From Mytilus galloprovincialis (taxonomy: Eukaryota > Mollusca > Bivalvia > Mytilida > Mytilidae): 64,000 nucleotides of DNA. Under the pieces are notes generated by a model that worked only from the letters and a program-made list of their open reading frames with translations, ran no database searches and was not told where the DNA came from. This document shows, in pieces, positions 45,526 to 56,677 of this stretch. The translations under genes and the position numbers were made by a program. Each line of letters opens with the position of its first letter. Positions within the stretch are counted from its first letter, which is position 1. The DNA is taken from assembly GCF_965363235.1 (NCBI RefSeq), contig NC_134849.1, forward strand, positions 64,437,122 through 64,501,121, given 5' to 3'.

Positions 45526-48500
45526 TTTTAAAGTCATGTGACATATTTCCCGCGAAATGTCTTCATGACGTCATTTGACGTTTTAACCAGGAACCAACAC
45601 ACTGAACAGAACAACTTTGAACTTGTTGAGTAAATTTATATGAAAATGTTAAATAGGAATATACTATTGATTTTACACCCTAATGACATTAATTTGGAGA
45701 CCCTTTCACATGTTTGAGAAATATTATAACACTATCTATAGGATAAATAATTTGAAAGATATCAGTGGCGGATCCAGAACTTTTCCTAAAGGGGGCCCGC
45801 TGACTGACCTAAGGGGGGCCCACTCAGGTCATGCTTTCCCTATGTAATCGACCAAATTTTTTCCACATAAGGGGGGGCCCGGGCCCATACAGCTATTTTT
45901 AAATCAATTTTAAAGCCATTTTGTATTTTACTGCCCAACAAAAATGCTTAGGTGTTTCGATAAAGTTTAATTTTCTCCTTAACCTGACCTGTTTTTTAAC
46001 TTTTGCAAATTATTCCTTGATATTCAATCATATTTCTATTTAATAATGTTGGTCCTAACAGTTAAAAGTCTGTCAATTGAGAATCGTAAAACGTGAACTT
46101 TTAGTCGTTATTTCTCCGTTGACTCAATGCTAAATGTACAGATACCCATGTCTTCTTTTGCAACAAATAAAGAAATTCCGTTAATAAGAATAAAACTTTG
46201 CATATTGATTAATATATATTCAAATATGTATCTGGCAAAAAATACTTTTTAAAACAGTTTAATTTCTGGTCAATTTCTGTCAAAAATTGATTTAAAAAAG
46301 TGAATATTTCAGGATTTTTCAAAATGACTGATGATGTACATGTACATGTATATGGAAATGTTGCATCAAATCAAGGATTTGTATAGTAAGAATTTTCCTT
46401 GATTAAATTTAATCATGTTAATTTTTCATGTAGAATCTTGGATGTTTCTGTGATTTTCTTTGGTGATATTTCGATATGATTGATTTCAATATTTCTTGAG
46501 AAAAAAAAGAAATATATTTTAAATGTGACACGGGAACATTTTATTTTGACAGACTATACTTTAACTATTAAATAGTTAACAATAAAAATAGCGCATATCG
46601 ACCAGAAATGGCGCATAGAGTGACTTATGTAAGTGCCCACGTGCCGCATAATATTTTTCATTTCGTTTCAAAACGTTTAAATATCATCAAAATGGATTAA
46701 CGATCATATTCCGTGCTGCCATGTGTGTGCACAACTGTGTAATGTTCCTCCAATGATCATGATGATAGGTAGTCCAAATAATTATGACGTCTGGCAAGGC
46801 TATTTAATTAGCCTTGCCAGACGTCATAATTATTTGGACTAGATGATAGGAGCACCTATATATTTTTGGGACGTCTCTGGTGTTTTCATATGGTAATAAT
46901 AGAACCATGTGGTACAACTGATTACCCAAAAAACGTTATTAACCATCATTCATGGTATGATTTTTCATAAACAACTGTAAATTTGTGAAATTTGGCTAGT
47001 ACAGACGAGACTTATCTCTAATTATAATCTTTTAAATTAGTTGAGCTTGCTATTATTTCGATTAAAAAAACCCAAAGCTTTTTTATGAATATATGTTTTG
47101 TCTCCATAAAAGGCGCTTAATTGTCCTTGTCACTTTTTGGTCTTTGGCTCGTTTTGACATTTTGTAAACATGCCTTCAACATGTTCAAAGAATTGTTGTT
47201 TTGTTCATAATCATTTAATGATACTCTCTACTGTTATTGTTGTCATTGTGATGAAGTAATAATAATACAAAAAGTGCAGAGGATATGCTAGAAACGTCCT
47301 CTAATACGGAACGTTGGAATAAGTATGGTATCGACGACGACCCAAATTTAATGTAAAAAAAACATGAACATGAACAAGACAACAGTACCAGTTTAAACAT
47401 TGTAAAAAAAGGTTAAATCTTAAATATTGTCTGGTTTAGAAGAACTTATTTAATATTCATTACATTTCATTCACAGCAACAATATCCATGATATTATGAT
47501 TTAGAATCTGTAAGGTTAGTACAAAAAATGTACCACCACCTCTTTGGCAAAATATACACCATCATTTTTTTTCTTCACTGTAGTCAATTCAAATCATGCA
47601 AATGGCCCACTCATTTGACAACATGGCCCATATTTTTATTAAATGGCCCATTAAATTTATTTTAGAGGGGCCCTGGGCCCATAGAGAAAAAATCCTCCAA
47701 GATCACTGTTTATACATTCCTTTTAGAACAATAATATTAAAGTCCCAAGAAAAAAATTCCCAACAATTGTTATAGATAAATATTCTATACCTTCAAATCC
47801 CATCACTTGACGAACAGGTGAACTCTGACTTGGGTTGGAATGTTACATAACAATATATTGTCAGGTAGACATGCAAACCAAAAGCAACCAGGTGACATTA
47901 AACGGTAAACAGACAGAAAGTCACAGGACCAAAAAGTCACAGGACATAGTCACAAATTTGATAGGACAAAAAGTCGCAAATAATTTTTTGACAATTGTTT
48001 TAATATATTTTGAAATATTTACTTTTTATAATCTATATTCATTTTTAAGTTAAGGAAATAGCTCATAAACCTTGATAAATAAAAATGTATTAAATTTTAA
48101 ACATGCAAAGGATGTATTTATTCGCAAAATGAAGCCATTTTAGTACCATGCTACTTTGACATTGTTTTCATAACAATTATTTAATCATTATTAATATTTA
48201 TTGAATAAATTTTAATTACAAAGTTGCTTTATATATTAAACTTTAATAAAAATACAAAAAGATATTTTCAAATTTAGTGTTTTCTTGTTCAAAGAAAAAT
48301 AATCTCGAAACTGAATTGTGACTATTTGTCCTGTGACTTTTTGTCTGTGACTTTTTGTCCGTGACTTTTTGTCCTGTGACTTTCTGTCCTACATCCTACA
48401 AGTCACAGGAAAAAAAGTCACAGGACATAAAGTCACAGATTTGATAGGACAAAAAGTCACAGGACAAAAAGTCACAGAAATATTTACTTTTTAATACATA

Positions 48501-51500
48501 TATATTCATACAAAAGTTTAGGAAATATGTCATTATACAAATGTTATACTTGAAAAAGGAAGATTTAAATAATTTTAATCATGCAAAGGATATAAATTTA
48601 TTGGCACCATGAAACCATTTAAGTGCCAATCCACTTTGACATTTTGTTTATTTAACAATTATTTGATCATCTTTGATATTTTTTTGATAAATTTTGTAAA
48701 CAATTGCAAAGTTGATTTGGGCGTATGACATTTGCGCCGATTTAAAAAAAAATGATTCTTTCATTTGCTCCTAATTGGATTTACAGGTAAGTTAATACTT
48801 GTACATATACTATACCGTGCAGGTATATTGGTAAAATCTGTTTATAAACAAAGGTTTTAGTTAATTTTGATTCATATTGTTCTGAACTTTGCTGTAATTG
48901 ATGGACATATTGCACACTGCAACTATCCTAGGAGTCAATTTTTATAACCATCGACGGCCATACACATAAGTACGTTAATAGCAAGACAAAGAAAAGATGG
49001 ATTTCGTTATTGACAATTACAACAAATATAGAAGAGACGAAATCACAAGAAAGGAATATATTAGATATGTTGCCTATAAATACTCAGCAATAACAGATTT
49101 ATGATTTTAATGTATTCCGTTTTTATGGATTTAAGTGCTGTAAATAGATTTTCAATTCGTCATTTTAGTATAAACCAGAGTGCTTTTATCTAAGGTTTTT
49201 ACTTCTTGATTTTAAAGTATGTGAATATAGTGTACAACTTGAAGACGGAAGAGGTCTATAATGATAAATGAAAAATAACATGACTTGGATGGAGAGTTGT
49301 CTCATTTGCACTCATACCACATCTTCTAATATCTATTCACCTGTAATTAACCTGTAATTTACCTGTAAAAAATCGGCGCAAATGAAAACAAAGATCGGCG
49401 CAAATGAAAGAAAAAATCGGCGCAAATGAAATGCAGATCGGCGCAAATGCAAAACGCCGGTTGATTTATATACAATAGCAGGGATGATTCCACTATATAG
49501 TTTAGGGCCGCTTAGCGGCCCTTAAATCTGCCAGCGGCCCCAAAAAAATGTTAGTGAATATAAATTTCCAATTCAGGAAAATAAAATAAAAATCGGTATT
49601 TCCGAAAAAGTTTCAGTCACCTATTACCGCAACTATAATTTTCGTCAAAATGTAGTAAAATCCGGAAAAGAATGCTGACTACGATTGCGTTTTATTAACA
49701 ACGATTTAATTATATCAACGTGAGGTAATCAATTTTAGCAACCGGATTCAATTGAATAAAATTTTATGGGAGTATTTGAATCGCAAAAGTAGATCGCTTA
49801 GCAGGTTGATCAAAAACATGCTTTTTGTCAAAATTGGTGTCAAAGCAGACCTCAGCAAAGAAAAAATTCAAATTTTGATATATCATTGATGAATAAATTT
49901 TAATGGGCGCCGATCTTATAAAAGCAGATCGCCCAGCAGAGCCATTTATGTAACTTGCTTAAATCCTGTTTTGTAAAAGAAATTATTTTATATTTTACTC
50001 TATTTCCTCAAAAGACAAAAGTTTGAGCGTTTTTGAAAATAATGTTGACGATGGACCATTCATGAAATGAGCCCCCCCCCCCTGAAATATGATGTCATCA
50101 TTATGGAACTGTTTCAAAAGATATAAAAATGATCCAAATAATTTTAAATTTCACTGGTGCCTGGTGCAATTGCTTTAAATATAAGTATATAACCTTTTGT
50201 AATTGCTTTTCTGAATTCGACAATTGACCAGTTCAATTTGAAATCCATTTGAATCAAGGTAAGCTTATAAAGATGATCTGTTGAAAAAATACCGAATGGA
50301 TGATTTTTTTCAGTGGTTAATATGGCAATCCGTTTTGTTATTTACTCTAACTTCAAGATATCTCATAAACTTTATAAGATATCTTATATAATAGTTAATT
50401 AGATATCTTATATAGTTTGTAAGATACCTTATAAAGTTTATAAGATATCTTACATGCATATGTTATAAAATTTATGAGATATCTTTTATAGTTTATAAGA
50501 TATCTCATATAGTTTTCTTTATCAGAAATCTTATAAATTGTATAAGATATCTTATAAACTATATAAAAGATATCTTATATAAAGTATATTTATAAGATAT
50601 CTTATATAAGATATCTTAAAATTGATATTAGATATCTTCTTTATTATATAAGATATCTATTTATATAAGATTTCAAAAAAAAAAGATTATTTAAGATATA
50701 TCTTATTTCTCTAATTCTTCGTCAATTTATCCCTTTCTGCACCCATTGTATAAACAAAATTTAATCAATATGTGGTTCGTTTGATCTCAGTACTTCATTG
50801 GTTAAAATCCGATTATGACATCGAATGTTCTTGCTTTCCTCTGAATTTCCTATTGTGACGGCATGAAAAAAGGCGACCATGTCTGATGACGTCACATAGA
50901 AAGAACACATCTTTTTGCAGATTATTTGAAAAGAAGGAATAAGTGTGCCTGCATAATGTTAGAAAATCATTAGAGAAACAGATTCCACCACTAAATCTCG
51001 TGTAATACGATATTTATCCACTCTTGACAGTTACATTTTAAATATTTAAAATGCTCGGGCAAGGCTTGCGTTTTAAATTTGAAAATTTAACTGTCTCGAG
51101 TGGATAAATATCGTATTACACTCGATGAAGTGGTAGAATCTATATATATTATATAAGATATATTATTAGAGACATCGTATAGAAATTATAAGATAATTCA
51201 TATAATATATCTTATATAATTTTCTTAAGATGATATCCAATAAACTATATAAGATATCTTGTATAAAAAATATTTATAAGATATTTCGTATACTTAATGA
51301 GATATCTTATAAACTTTCTAAGATATCTTATAAAGTATATAAGATATCTAAGTATAAAGTATATAAGATATCTTATAAAGTTTTTAAACTTTATAAGATA
51401 TCTTATTTAATATATAAGATATCTCACATAGCTTTAAAAAAAAAAATTATATAAGATATCTCATATATTAAATGAGATATCTTATAAAAATCTAATATGT

Positions 51501-54500
51501 TATATAAGATATCTTATATATTATGAGATAATTTGAGATAATTTGAAATTCGAATAAATAGCTAAACTGCTTAAGTGCCATAGGTTTATGTTAGCTGGTA
51601 TATATGCCTTGTTTACCAAAGTTAAGATGATAGTGCATCATGTGCAATGGTATTCATGGTATTCATATATTACAACTTCCCTGGTCTGAATCCAATAACT
51701 TCTTCAAGCAATGTTCAGGTGAAACCTAATATACATTTTCCGTTTTTACAGGTCAGGAAAATGATATTATTTCGTTTTAGATTGTATGCATAAAAAATTC
51801 CCAATTGGGATAAAAATTCCCAATTTGATGTTCAAGGGACCCATTGGAAAACACCTGGAATCATCCCTGAATAGTTTAAGAAAAATGCAATTTTTTTTTG
51901 TAGAAATGAGTGTTTTTTATTCAAAGAAAATAATCAGAAAAAATAAATTGTGACTTTTTGTCCTGTGACTTTTTGTCCGTGACTTTTTGTCCTGTGACTT
52001 TCCATGCTTTCTGTCCTACATTCTTGGAGCACACCCCTCCCCCTTTTAACCTTGTTTTTTTATAAATGGCTGGATCCACACCTGCACCATAACAATTTAA
52101 CATCATGAACAAATATATATGAAAAACACACTACAGAAGAATTTCAAAAGAAAGAAAACTAGAAGTTCAAAAATGTTTTTCGAGTCATGCAAGTGGGACA
52201 AAATTCTACATATTAATTTTTAGTTGGCCTAATGTTAGAAATTTGACGTATGTATACAAATTTCGTCATAAATGTCCATTTATGGCAGATTTATGGTAGT
52301 AGTAGAAGGACTTAAGGTTAATGTTTAATTAGATGGTATTTTCAAAATTTGTTTTACTTTCAGGACATTTTTAACTTAACTAATAACACTTTACCTATTG
52401 AAATAAATGGACTACCATTTAACACGTTTAATATTTATAAATGTTACATGTATGTGAAATGACAATTTATGATTTTTTTTTCAGAATTTTACGAGATGAT
52501 TTTATTTTACTACGACTATTTGCAGTATGTGGAATGACATTTTGTTTTGCCATGTTCTTTCTTCAGATTGGTACATCACTTAGATCATATGAGGTTAGAA
52601 CAAAGAAAAAGAAATATTTCTTAATTGTAGATTCTCTTTTGTTTAAAAAACCGTCAGACACTTAGAAGGACATCAATAAGTTTAAATACTTTAATAACTA
52701 TAAGCACATGTTACACAGTTCACCATTAACAGGAAGAGGATAGATAACCCCAACAGCAAACCAGTTATTGTTCAAACATAATATAGAGTTATCTCTCTTT
52801 ATATGGTCCAATTACATTAGATGAACAGGCAATGCCTAAGATTATTGGGGATGAAAGGGTTAACCTCACTTAATTTGCCACAAAAGTATGATTTCCTCAG
52901 GTTTATGAGACCATAGCTAGTTTTTTTTTTATTTCCCTGGCCATTTCAATGACGTTTGCTTATAAACATGATAACTGACGTGATTGTATTTTAATTCTTA
53001 AGACAACTGAATAAATTATCTAAGAGGCAAGAGTAGCTTGATACAGCATTGTATCACAAAGAAAGATGAAAGATAATACATTCTGATTAAGATACAGATT
53101 TTGCATGTGTTACAAGGATATGAAAGCACTTTTTAGCTCACCTGGTCTGAAGGGCCATGTGAGCTTTTCTCATCACTTGGCGTCTGTCGTCGTCGTCGTC
53201 CGTCATTGTTAACTTTTACAAAAATCTTCTCCTCTGAAAGTACTGGGTCAAATTTAACCAAACTTGGCCACAATCATCATTGGGGTATCTAGTTTAAAAA
53301 AATGTGTCCAGTGACCCGGCCAACCAACCAAGATGGCCACCATGGATAAAAATAGAACATAGGGGTAAAATGCAGTTTTTGGCTTATAACTCAAAAATCA
53401 AAGCATTTAGAGCAAATCTGACAGGAGGTGAAATTGTTGATCAGGCCAAGATCTATCTGCCCTGAAATTTTCAGATGAATCAGATAACTGGTTGTTAGGT
53501 TGCTGCCCCTGGATTGGTAATTTTAAGGATATTTTGCTGTTTTTTTGTTATTATCTTGAATATTATTATAGATAGAGATAAACTGTAAACAACAATAATG
53601 TACAGCAAAGTAAGACCTAAAAATAAGTCAACATGCCCAAAATGATCAATTGACCCTCTAAGGAGTTATTGTCCTTCATAGTCAATTTTTAATAATTTTC
53701 ATAAAATTTATGTATATATTTTCACTAACATTTTCCACTGAAACTACTGGGCCAAGTTCATTATAGATACAGATAATTGTAAGCAGCAAGAATGTTTAGA
53801 AAAGTAAGATCTACAAGCACATCACCAAAACACAATTTTGTCATGAATCCATCTGTGTCCTTTGTTTAATATTCACATAGACCAAGGTGAGCGACACAGG
53901 CTCTTTAGAGCCTCTAGTTACTTTTAAATGCTGTTCTGGCATGTCTGGTTTTTATAACATGGGTCAATGAAATTTAATCCCACCAATTAATTGATGGTGT
54001 GTATTGATCTGACAAAACCAGAATGGGTTCTAAAACAGAAATTATATTTAAATCGAGAACACAATATCATTTCTATTTTAAATGATGTGTAAGGCATTAA
54101 GGGAGGACATCAAAAGTTCAATGTAGGATAAAAAAACTTAGTTCATATACTTTTTTCACTGACCCCCCAGGCCCCTACCCCCCTCTTAACTTAATTTGGG
54201 AAAAATTGATTGACCAATAAGAATATATATATATAAAAGCGATGTCAATTAAACAAAGCTTTCAGCAATTTTGCCCCCCCCCCCCCCCCCCCCAAAAAAA
54301 AAAAAAAAAAAACTATTTGAATTAAGTTTTTTATCCTTCATTGATTTTTTGATGTCATCCCTAAATAAGATAGCAATCTTTCTATTTTATTTTCTGTTCA
54401 TTTTGCAGCTACTACAGCAATATATAGAAGAGAGAGAATCACAGTATTCATTTTTGGACTTTTACGAGAGTAACGAGTATTGGTCATGGGACCCAGATTT

Positions 54501-54540
54501 ATTTCTATTGACGGTCAACACAACGTTTTATGCCCATTGA
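45239..54540 (+). CDS. Unrecognised 111-aa single-pass membrane protein, three exons
   Basis: Exons 45239-45333, 52485-52593 and 54409-54540 sum to 336 nt (111 aa plus stop). The first donor is GGCG|GTGAGC, the acceptors TTTTTTTTCAG and CATTTTGCAG, and the second donor GAG|GTTAGA. Phases agree (CG+A gives Arg32, then phase 0). The ATG has A at -3, G at +4 and an in-frame stop 18 nt upstream. The N-terminus is acidic ([11 protein letters not shown]); a basic/amphipathic stretch [16 protein letters not shown] precedes one hydrophobic segment (residues 38-61, LRLFAVCGMTFCFAMFFLQI). The C-terminal half is charged and aromatic (ESNEYWSWDPDLF), with an NTT sequon at 105-107. The positive-inside rule suggests a cytosolic N-terminus and luminal C-terminus. 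I do not recognise a family. Its exon 1 lies inside NAPRT intron 1, and NAPRT exon 1 lies inside its intron 1. Intron 1 (7.2 kb) is packed with transposons. Confidence 0.72.
45531..45600 (-). promoter_or_regulatory. Likely NAPRT promoter-proximal element cluster
   Basis: Just upstream of the NAPRT start lie GTCATGTGAC (45533-45542, an E-box/M-box-like site), the palindromic E2F-type site TTTCCCGCGAAA (45546-45557), a perfect CRE TGACGTCA (45566-45573) and another TGACG half-site (45576). No TATA box is seen. The matches are exact to textbook consensus; occupancy is inference. Confidence 0.5.
45763..47708. repeat. Possible degraded element with CAGTG ends
   Basis: Left edge CAGTGGCGGATCCAGAAC with GGGGGCCCGC tracts; right edge GGGCCC...AATCCTCCAAGATCACTG, loosely inverted. 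GGCCCAT/GGGGCCC phrases occur near both edges. No matching target duplication was found, so one element or two unrelated fragments are both possible. Confidence 0.3.
46770..46841. mobile_element. 72-bp near-perfect palindrome with 9-bp target duplication
   Basis: Two 33-bp arms, TAGTCCAAATAATTATGACG and on, are exact reverse complements around 6 bp. GATGATAGG is repeated on both sides (46761-46769, 46842-46850). Nothing but terminal repeats remains, so it is a minimal MITE. A 9-bp duplication suits Mutator-like elements. Confidence 0.88.
47911..48398. mobile_element. Foldback element E, copy 1 (GTCACAGGACAAAAA arrays)
   Basis: A left array of AAGTCACAGGACAAAA-type units faces an inverted right array (TTTTTGTCCTGTGACTTT, from about 48318). 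About 330 bp of AT-rich unique DNA separates them (ATGCAAAGGATGTATTTATT, CTACTTTGACATTGTTTTC). The arrays serve as terminal inverted repeats built of short tandem repeats. Confidence 0.85.
48719..49459. mobile_element. 741-bp MITE with ATTTGCGCCGATTT inverted ends
   Basis: Left end GGGCGTATGACATTTGCGCC, right end (reverse complement) CGGCGTTTTGCATTTGCGCC. GTTGATTT is duplicated at 48711-48718 and 49460-49467. The right side has four ATCGGCGCAAATG repeats. A short frame of 35 codons (48995-49102, MDFVIDNYNKYRRDEITRKE) is of unknown meaning. Confidence 0.85.
50350..50700. repeat. AGATATCTTATA palindromic array, block 1
   Basis: Dense irregular repeats of AAGATATCTTATA and TATAAGATATCTT, each self-complementary, spaced by AT-rich linkers. 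It could fold into many alternative hairpins. Confidence 0.9.
50765..51139. mobile_element. Repeat F copy 1 with inverted arms at 50982-51139
   Basis: Arms AGATTCCACCACTAAATCTC...TAATACGATATTTATCCACT and the inverse GAGTGGATAAATATCGTATT...GTGGTAGAATCT, about 60 bp each. The stretch before them (GACGGCATGAAAAAAGGCGA, GATCTCAGTACTTCATTGGT) recurs in reverse at 58960-59265 and partly at 14350-14455. Confidence 0.75.
51140..51540. repeat. AGATATCTTATA palindromic array, block 2
   Basis: Continuation of the same motif after repeat F, which has split one array into two. Confidence 0.85.
53134..53920 (+). mobile_element. Family C element with CTAG/hairpin 3' end
   Basis: Starts AGCTCACCTGGTCTGAAGGG and ends GGCTCTTTAGAGCCTCTAG: a perfect short hairpin followed by CTAG, then T. 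This resembles Helitron-type 3' ends. A GTCGTCGTCGTCCGTC microsatellite lies near the start. Other copies: 63261-64000 (inverted, cut by the window edge) and 33263-33900 (inverted). Within intron 2 of the 111-aa protein gene. Confidence 0.8.
54274..54313. repeat. C-run followed by A-run
   Basis: About twenty C directly followed by about twenty A, in intron 2 of the 111-aa gene. Simple sequence; the length is likely unreliable in assembly. Confidence 0.9.
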
Positions 54541-56254
54541 TCTCTGTCCACCTTAGAAATGTGATTATGAATACATTTTGTGCCCATCTAGATCTTTTAA
54601 CATGTGATATTATTAGTTGTTGGCCACTAGGTGGTTAGTACTTCATTACGATGTTTCATTATGGCGGGAAGAAGGAGCAACTAGTCTTTTTATCAATCAT
54701 TTTGTCAATCATTAGCTTTGGACAAATTATCAGTGCATATTTAATGGATCACATACATTGAGATGAGGAAAGTTAATTGAAGAATAGTTATCATGTTTAT
54801 ATTTGTATTCGTGAATAGAATGAATGATTGAAAGAACTTGATTTTATTATCATGTATTACTATTATTATAGGACCAATGAATTTCATTTGAATAACATGA
54901 ATAGATATTTGATTCACATGTAATTTTAGAAAATGAATATTTGTGTAAAATCTATCTTGAATCAAATGATTCCTTGATAGCTCTAGAGAATATATGAGAG
55001 TTGTAAGGGGGTACCTTCATGAAGAATAACAGTAAAAATTTATTCTTATTGACGTTAAGGGTAATTTGTAGTGCATGACGATTATAATGTACAACTTTTT
55101 TAGTTGATAAAAATATGGGCTAATTTTGACAAATCAAATTTTTTTTTCTCCAAAAACATGAAAAGTAACAATAACAATAATTATTTGAGACCTCTGACCA
55201 ATCACAAGAAGGATAGTTTGATTTTCACTGTAAAATCTTAACCAATTTGAAGCTTATGGTAGTCGAAAATGACCATTTGAAGACTGATGATAAATGGCAT
55301 TACTACCCTCATATATGCGAAACGATATAAAGAATTCACAAGGACACATTGCAAATTGATTCATCTCATTATTAAATACATTCTATTATTAGAGTGACTA
55401 TTTTTTTATGCAAAAAAAATTGAGAATCTTTGAAGAAATGTTAAAATACATATATCATTCCAAAGCCTTTGAACATGTTGAAAGGTCTACTGAAATTTAG
55501 ATAAAAATAAAAAAAAAGGTATAGTTTGGTTTAGTGTGATGAAGGGAAAAAAGATTCTCCTTTGAAATATATGTTAAGGCTTCACAATATTGCAACTATT
55601 TATGCATATGAAAACTAGGGTTAGTGATTAACTAGAAATTATGATATTTGTCTTTATAAGGCATTCATAAAACATCTCCTTAATTTTATATCAATATACT
55701 TTAAAATTATGTAGGATAGAAACATATTGTGTTTTGTCTTTAAAAAACTTATTAATGACGCTTTAAACCCAAAAAAATTAATAGGCCAAATTATGAATAA
55801 AGTTGCGGAGCATTTAGGACCCAAAAACCATTTTTCAGTCCATGAAAATTGTATTCACACACAAGGACTGTGGGGATTTTACTTCATATCCACCAAATCC
55901 ACTCTAGTTGCGAGGATATATGTGGATCATGATTTTCAATACTTTGTGTTTGTGTACATTGACAATGATGTACAATGTATACCGCTATTTTATTGTTTTG
56001 TATGTGAACTGCATTGTGCATAGCTAAGTACAAACAGATTTTACAGTGTTTTTTTTTTTAGCAGGACTTCTCTTTTCATTGGGGATAAATGAAATGAAAG
56101 AAAAACGAATGAAAATGAGATACTTTGTTCATTGTAAGCCTGTAAAAGGACCAAGCTTTCACAATTTAAATTTTGTTGTATATTTTTTGGGCATTATTCA
56201 TTGAAATAGTGATTGTTATCTATAATTAAGTCAATATAGTCATTTATAAAACTG
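54541..56254. other. 3' flank of the 111-aa protein gene
   Basis: No further exon supported. AATAAA at about 55797 is one candidate polyadenylation signal. An open frame at 55727-56023 has no recognisable domain and is probably untranslated sequence. Confidence 0.45.
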
Positions 56255-56485
56255 AATTCATTATTATTCATGGGAAACTAATTTCTGTGAATTTTGTGGG
56301 ACATGAACCACAAAATTTAAATTTTCAACAAAGGCACACTTAATATTTTATTGTGTAGGCTAACATGATCTTTCATATATTTTAGTTAAATCTATAAATC
56401 AAAAATCAATGAAAATACAATTTTTTTCTGAACGTGTCTCAATCCATAGAAATTGTTACCTAAGAAAATGAATGAATTCACAGTA
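56255..56485. mobile_element. MITE family B copy
   Basis: Starts CTGAATTCATTATTATTCAT and ends AATGAATGAATTCACAGTAG; interior has GACATGAACCACAAAATTTA. Confidence 0.75.
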
Positions 56486-56677
56486 GTCTAGAAAGTGGCA
56501 ACAAAAGTTGATTATTTAATTTGTTATTTTCAGAGTTTAAAGGTTGTAAATTATAATGTATTCTTTCAAAGAAAACAATCATTGTCATTAAACATTGCTA
56601 ATTTATCAAATTGTATTTGTAAAAGTACTTTAAGTAGATTTCAACTAGTCTGAATATTATTTTTTTAAATAAGATAA

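Larger units (their letters stand above)
49479..51869. mobile_element. 2.4-kb element with CAGGGATGATTCCA ends
   Basis: Both ends carry the 14-bp inverted repeat CAGGGATGATTCCA. AATAG is repeated at 49474-49478 and 51870-51874, and the uninterrupted element E copy 1 supports this as the insertion point. No transposase recognised. The interior carries two AGATATCTTATA arrays and a separate inverted-repeat element. Confidence 0.8.
48399..52022. mobile_element. Foldback element E, copy 2, carrying two nested insertions
   Basis: Starts CAAGTCACAGGAAAAAAAGT and ends TTTTTGTCCTGTGACTTTCC...TGTCCTACA near 52020. Its interior (ATGCAAAGGATATAAATTTA, CCACTTTGACATTTTGTTTA) matches copy 1. Subtracting the insertions at 48719-49459 and 49479-51869 and their duplications leaves about 480 bp, the length of copy 1. 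The two copies are head-to-tail neighbours. Confidence 0.85.

Noticed and set aside
55727-56023. 98-codon frame downstream of the 111-aa gene
   Set aside because: No domain, no splice signals tying it to a gene, composition like the surrounding AT-rich DNA.
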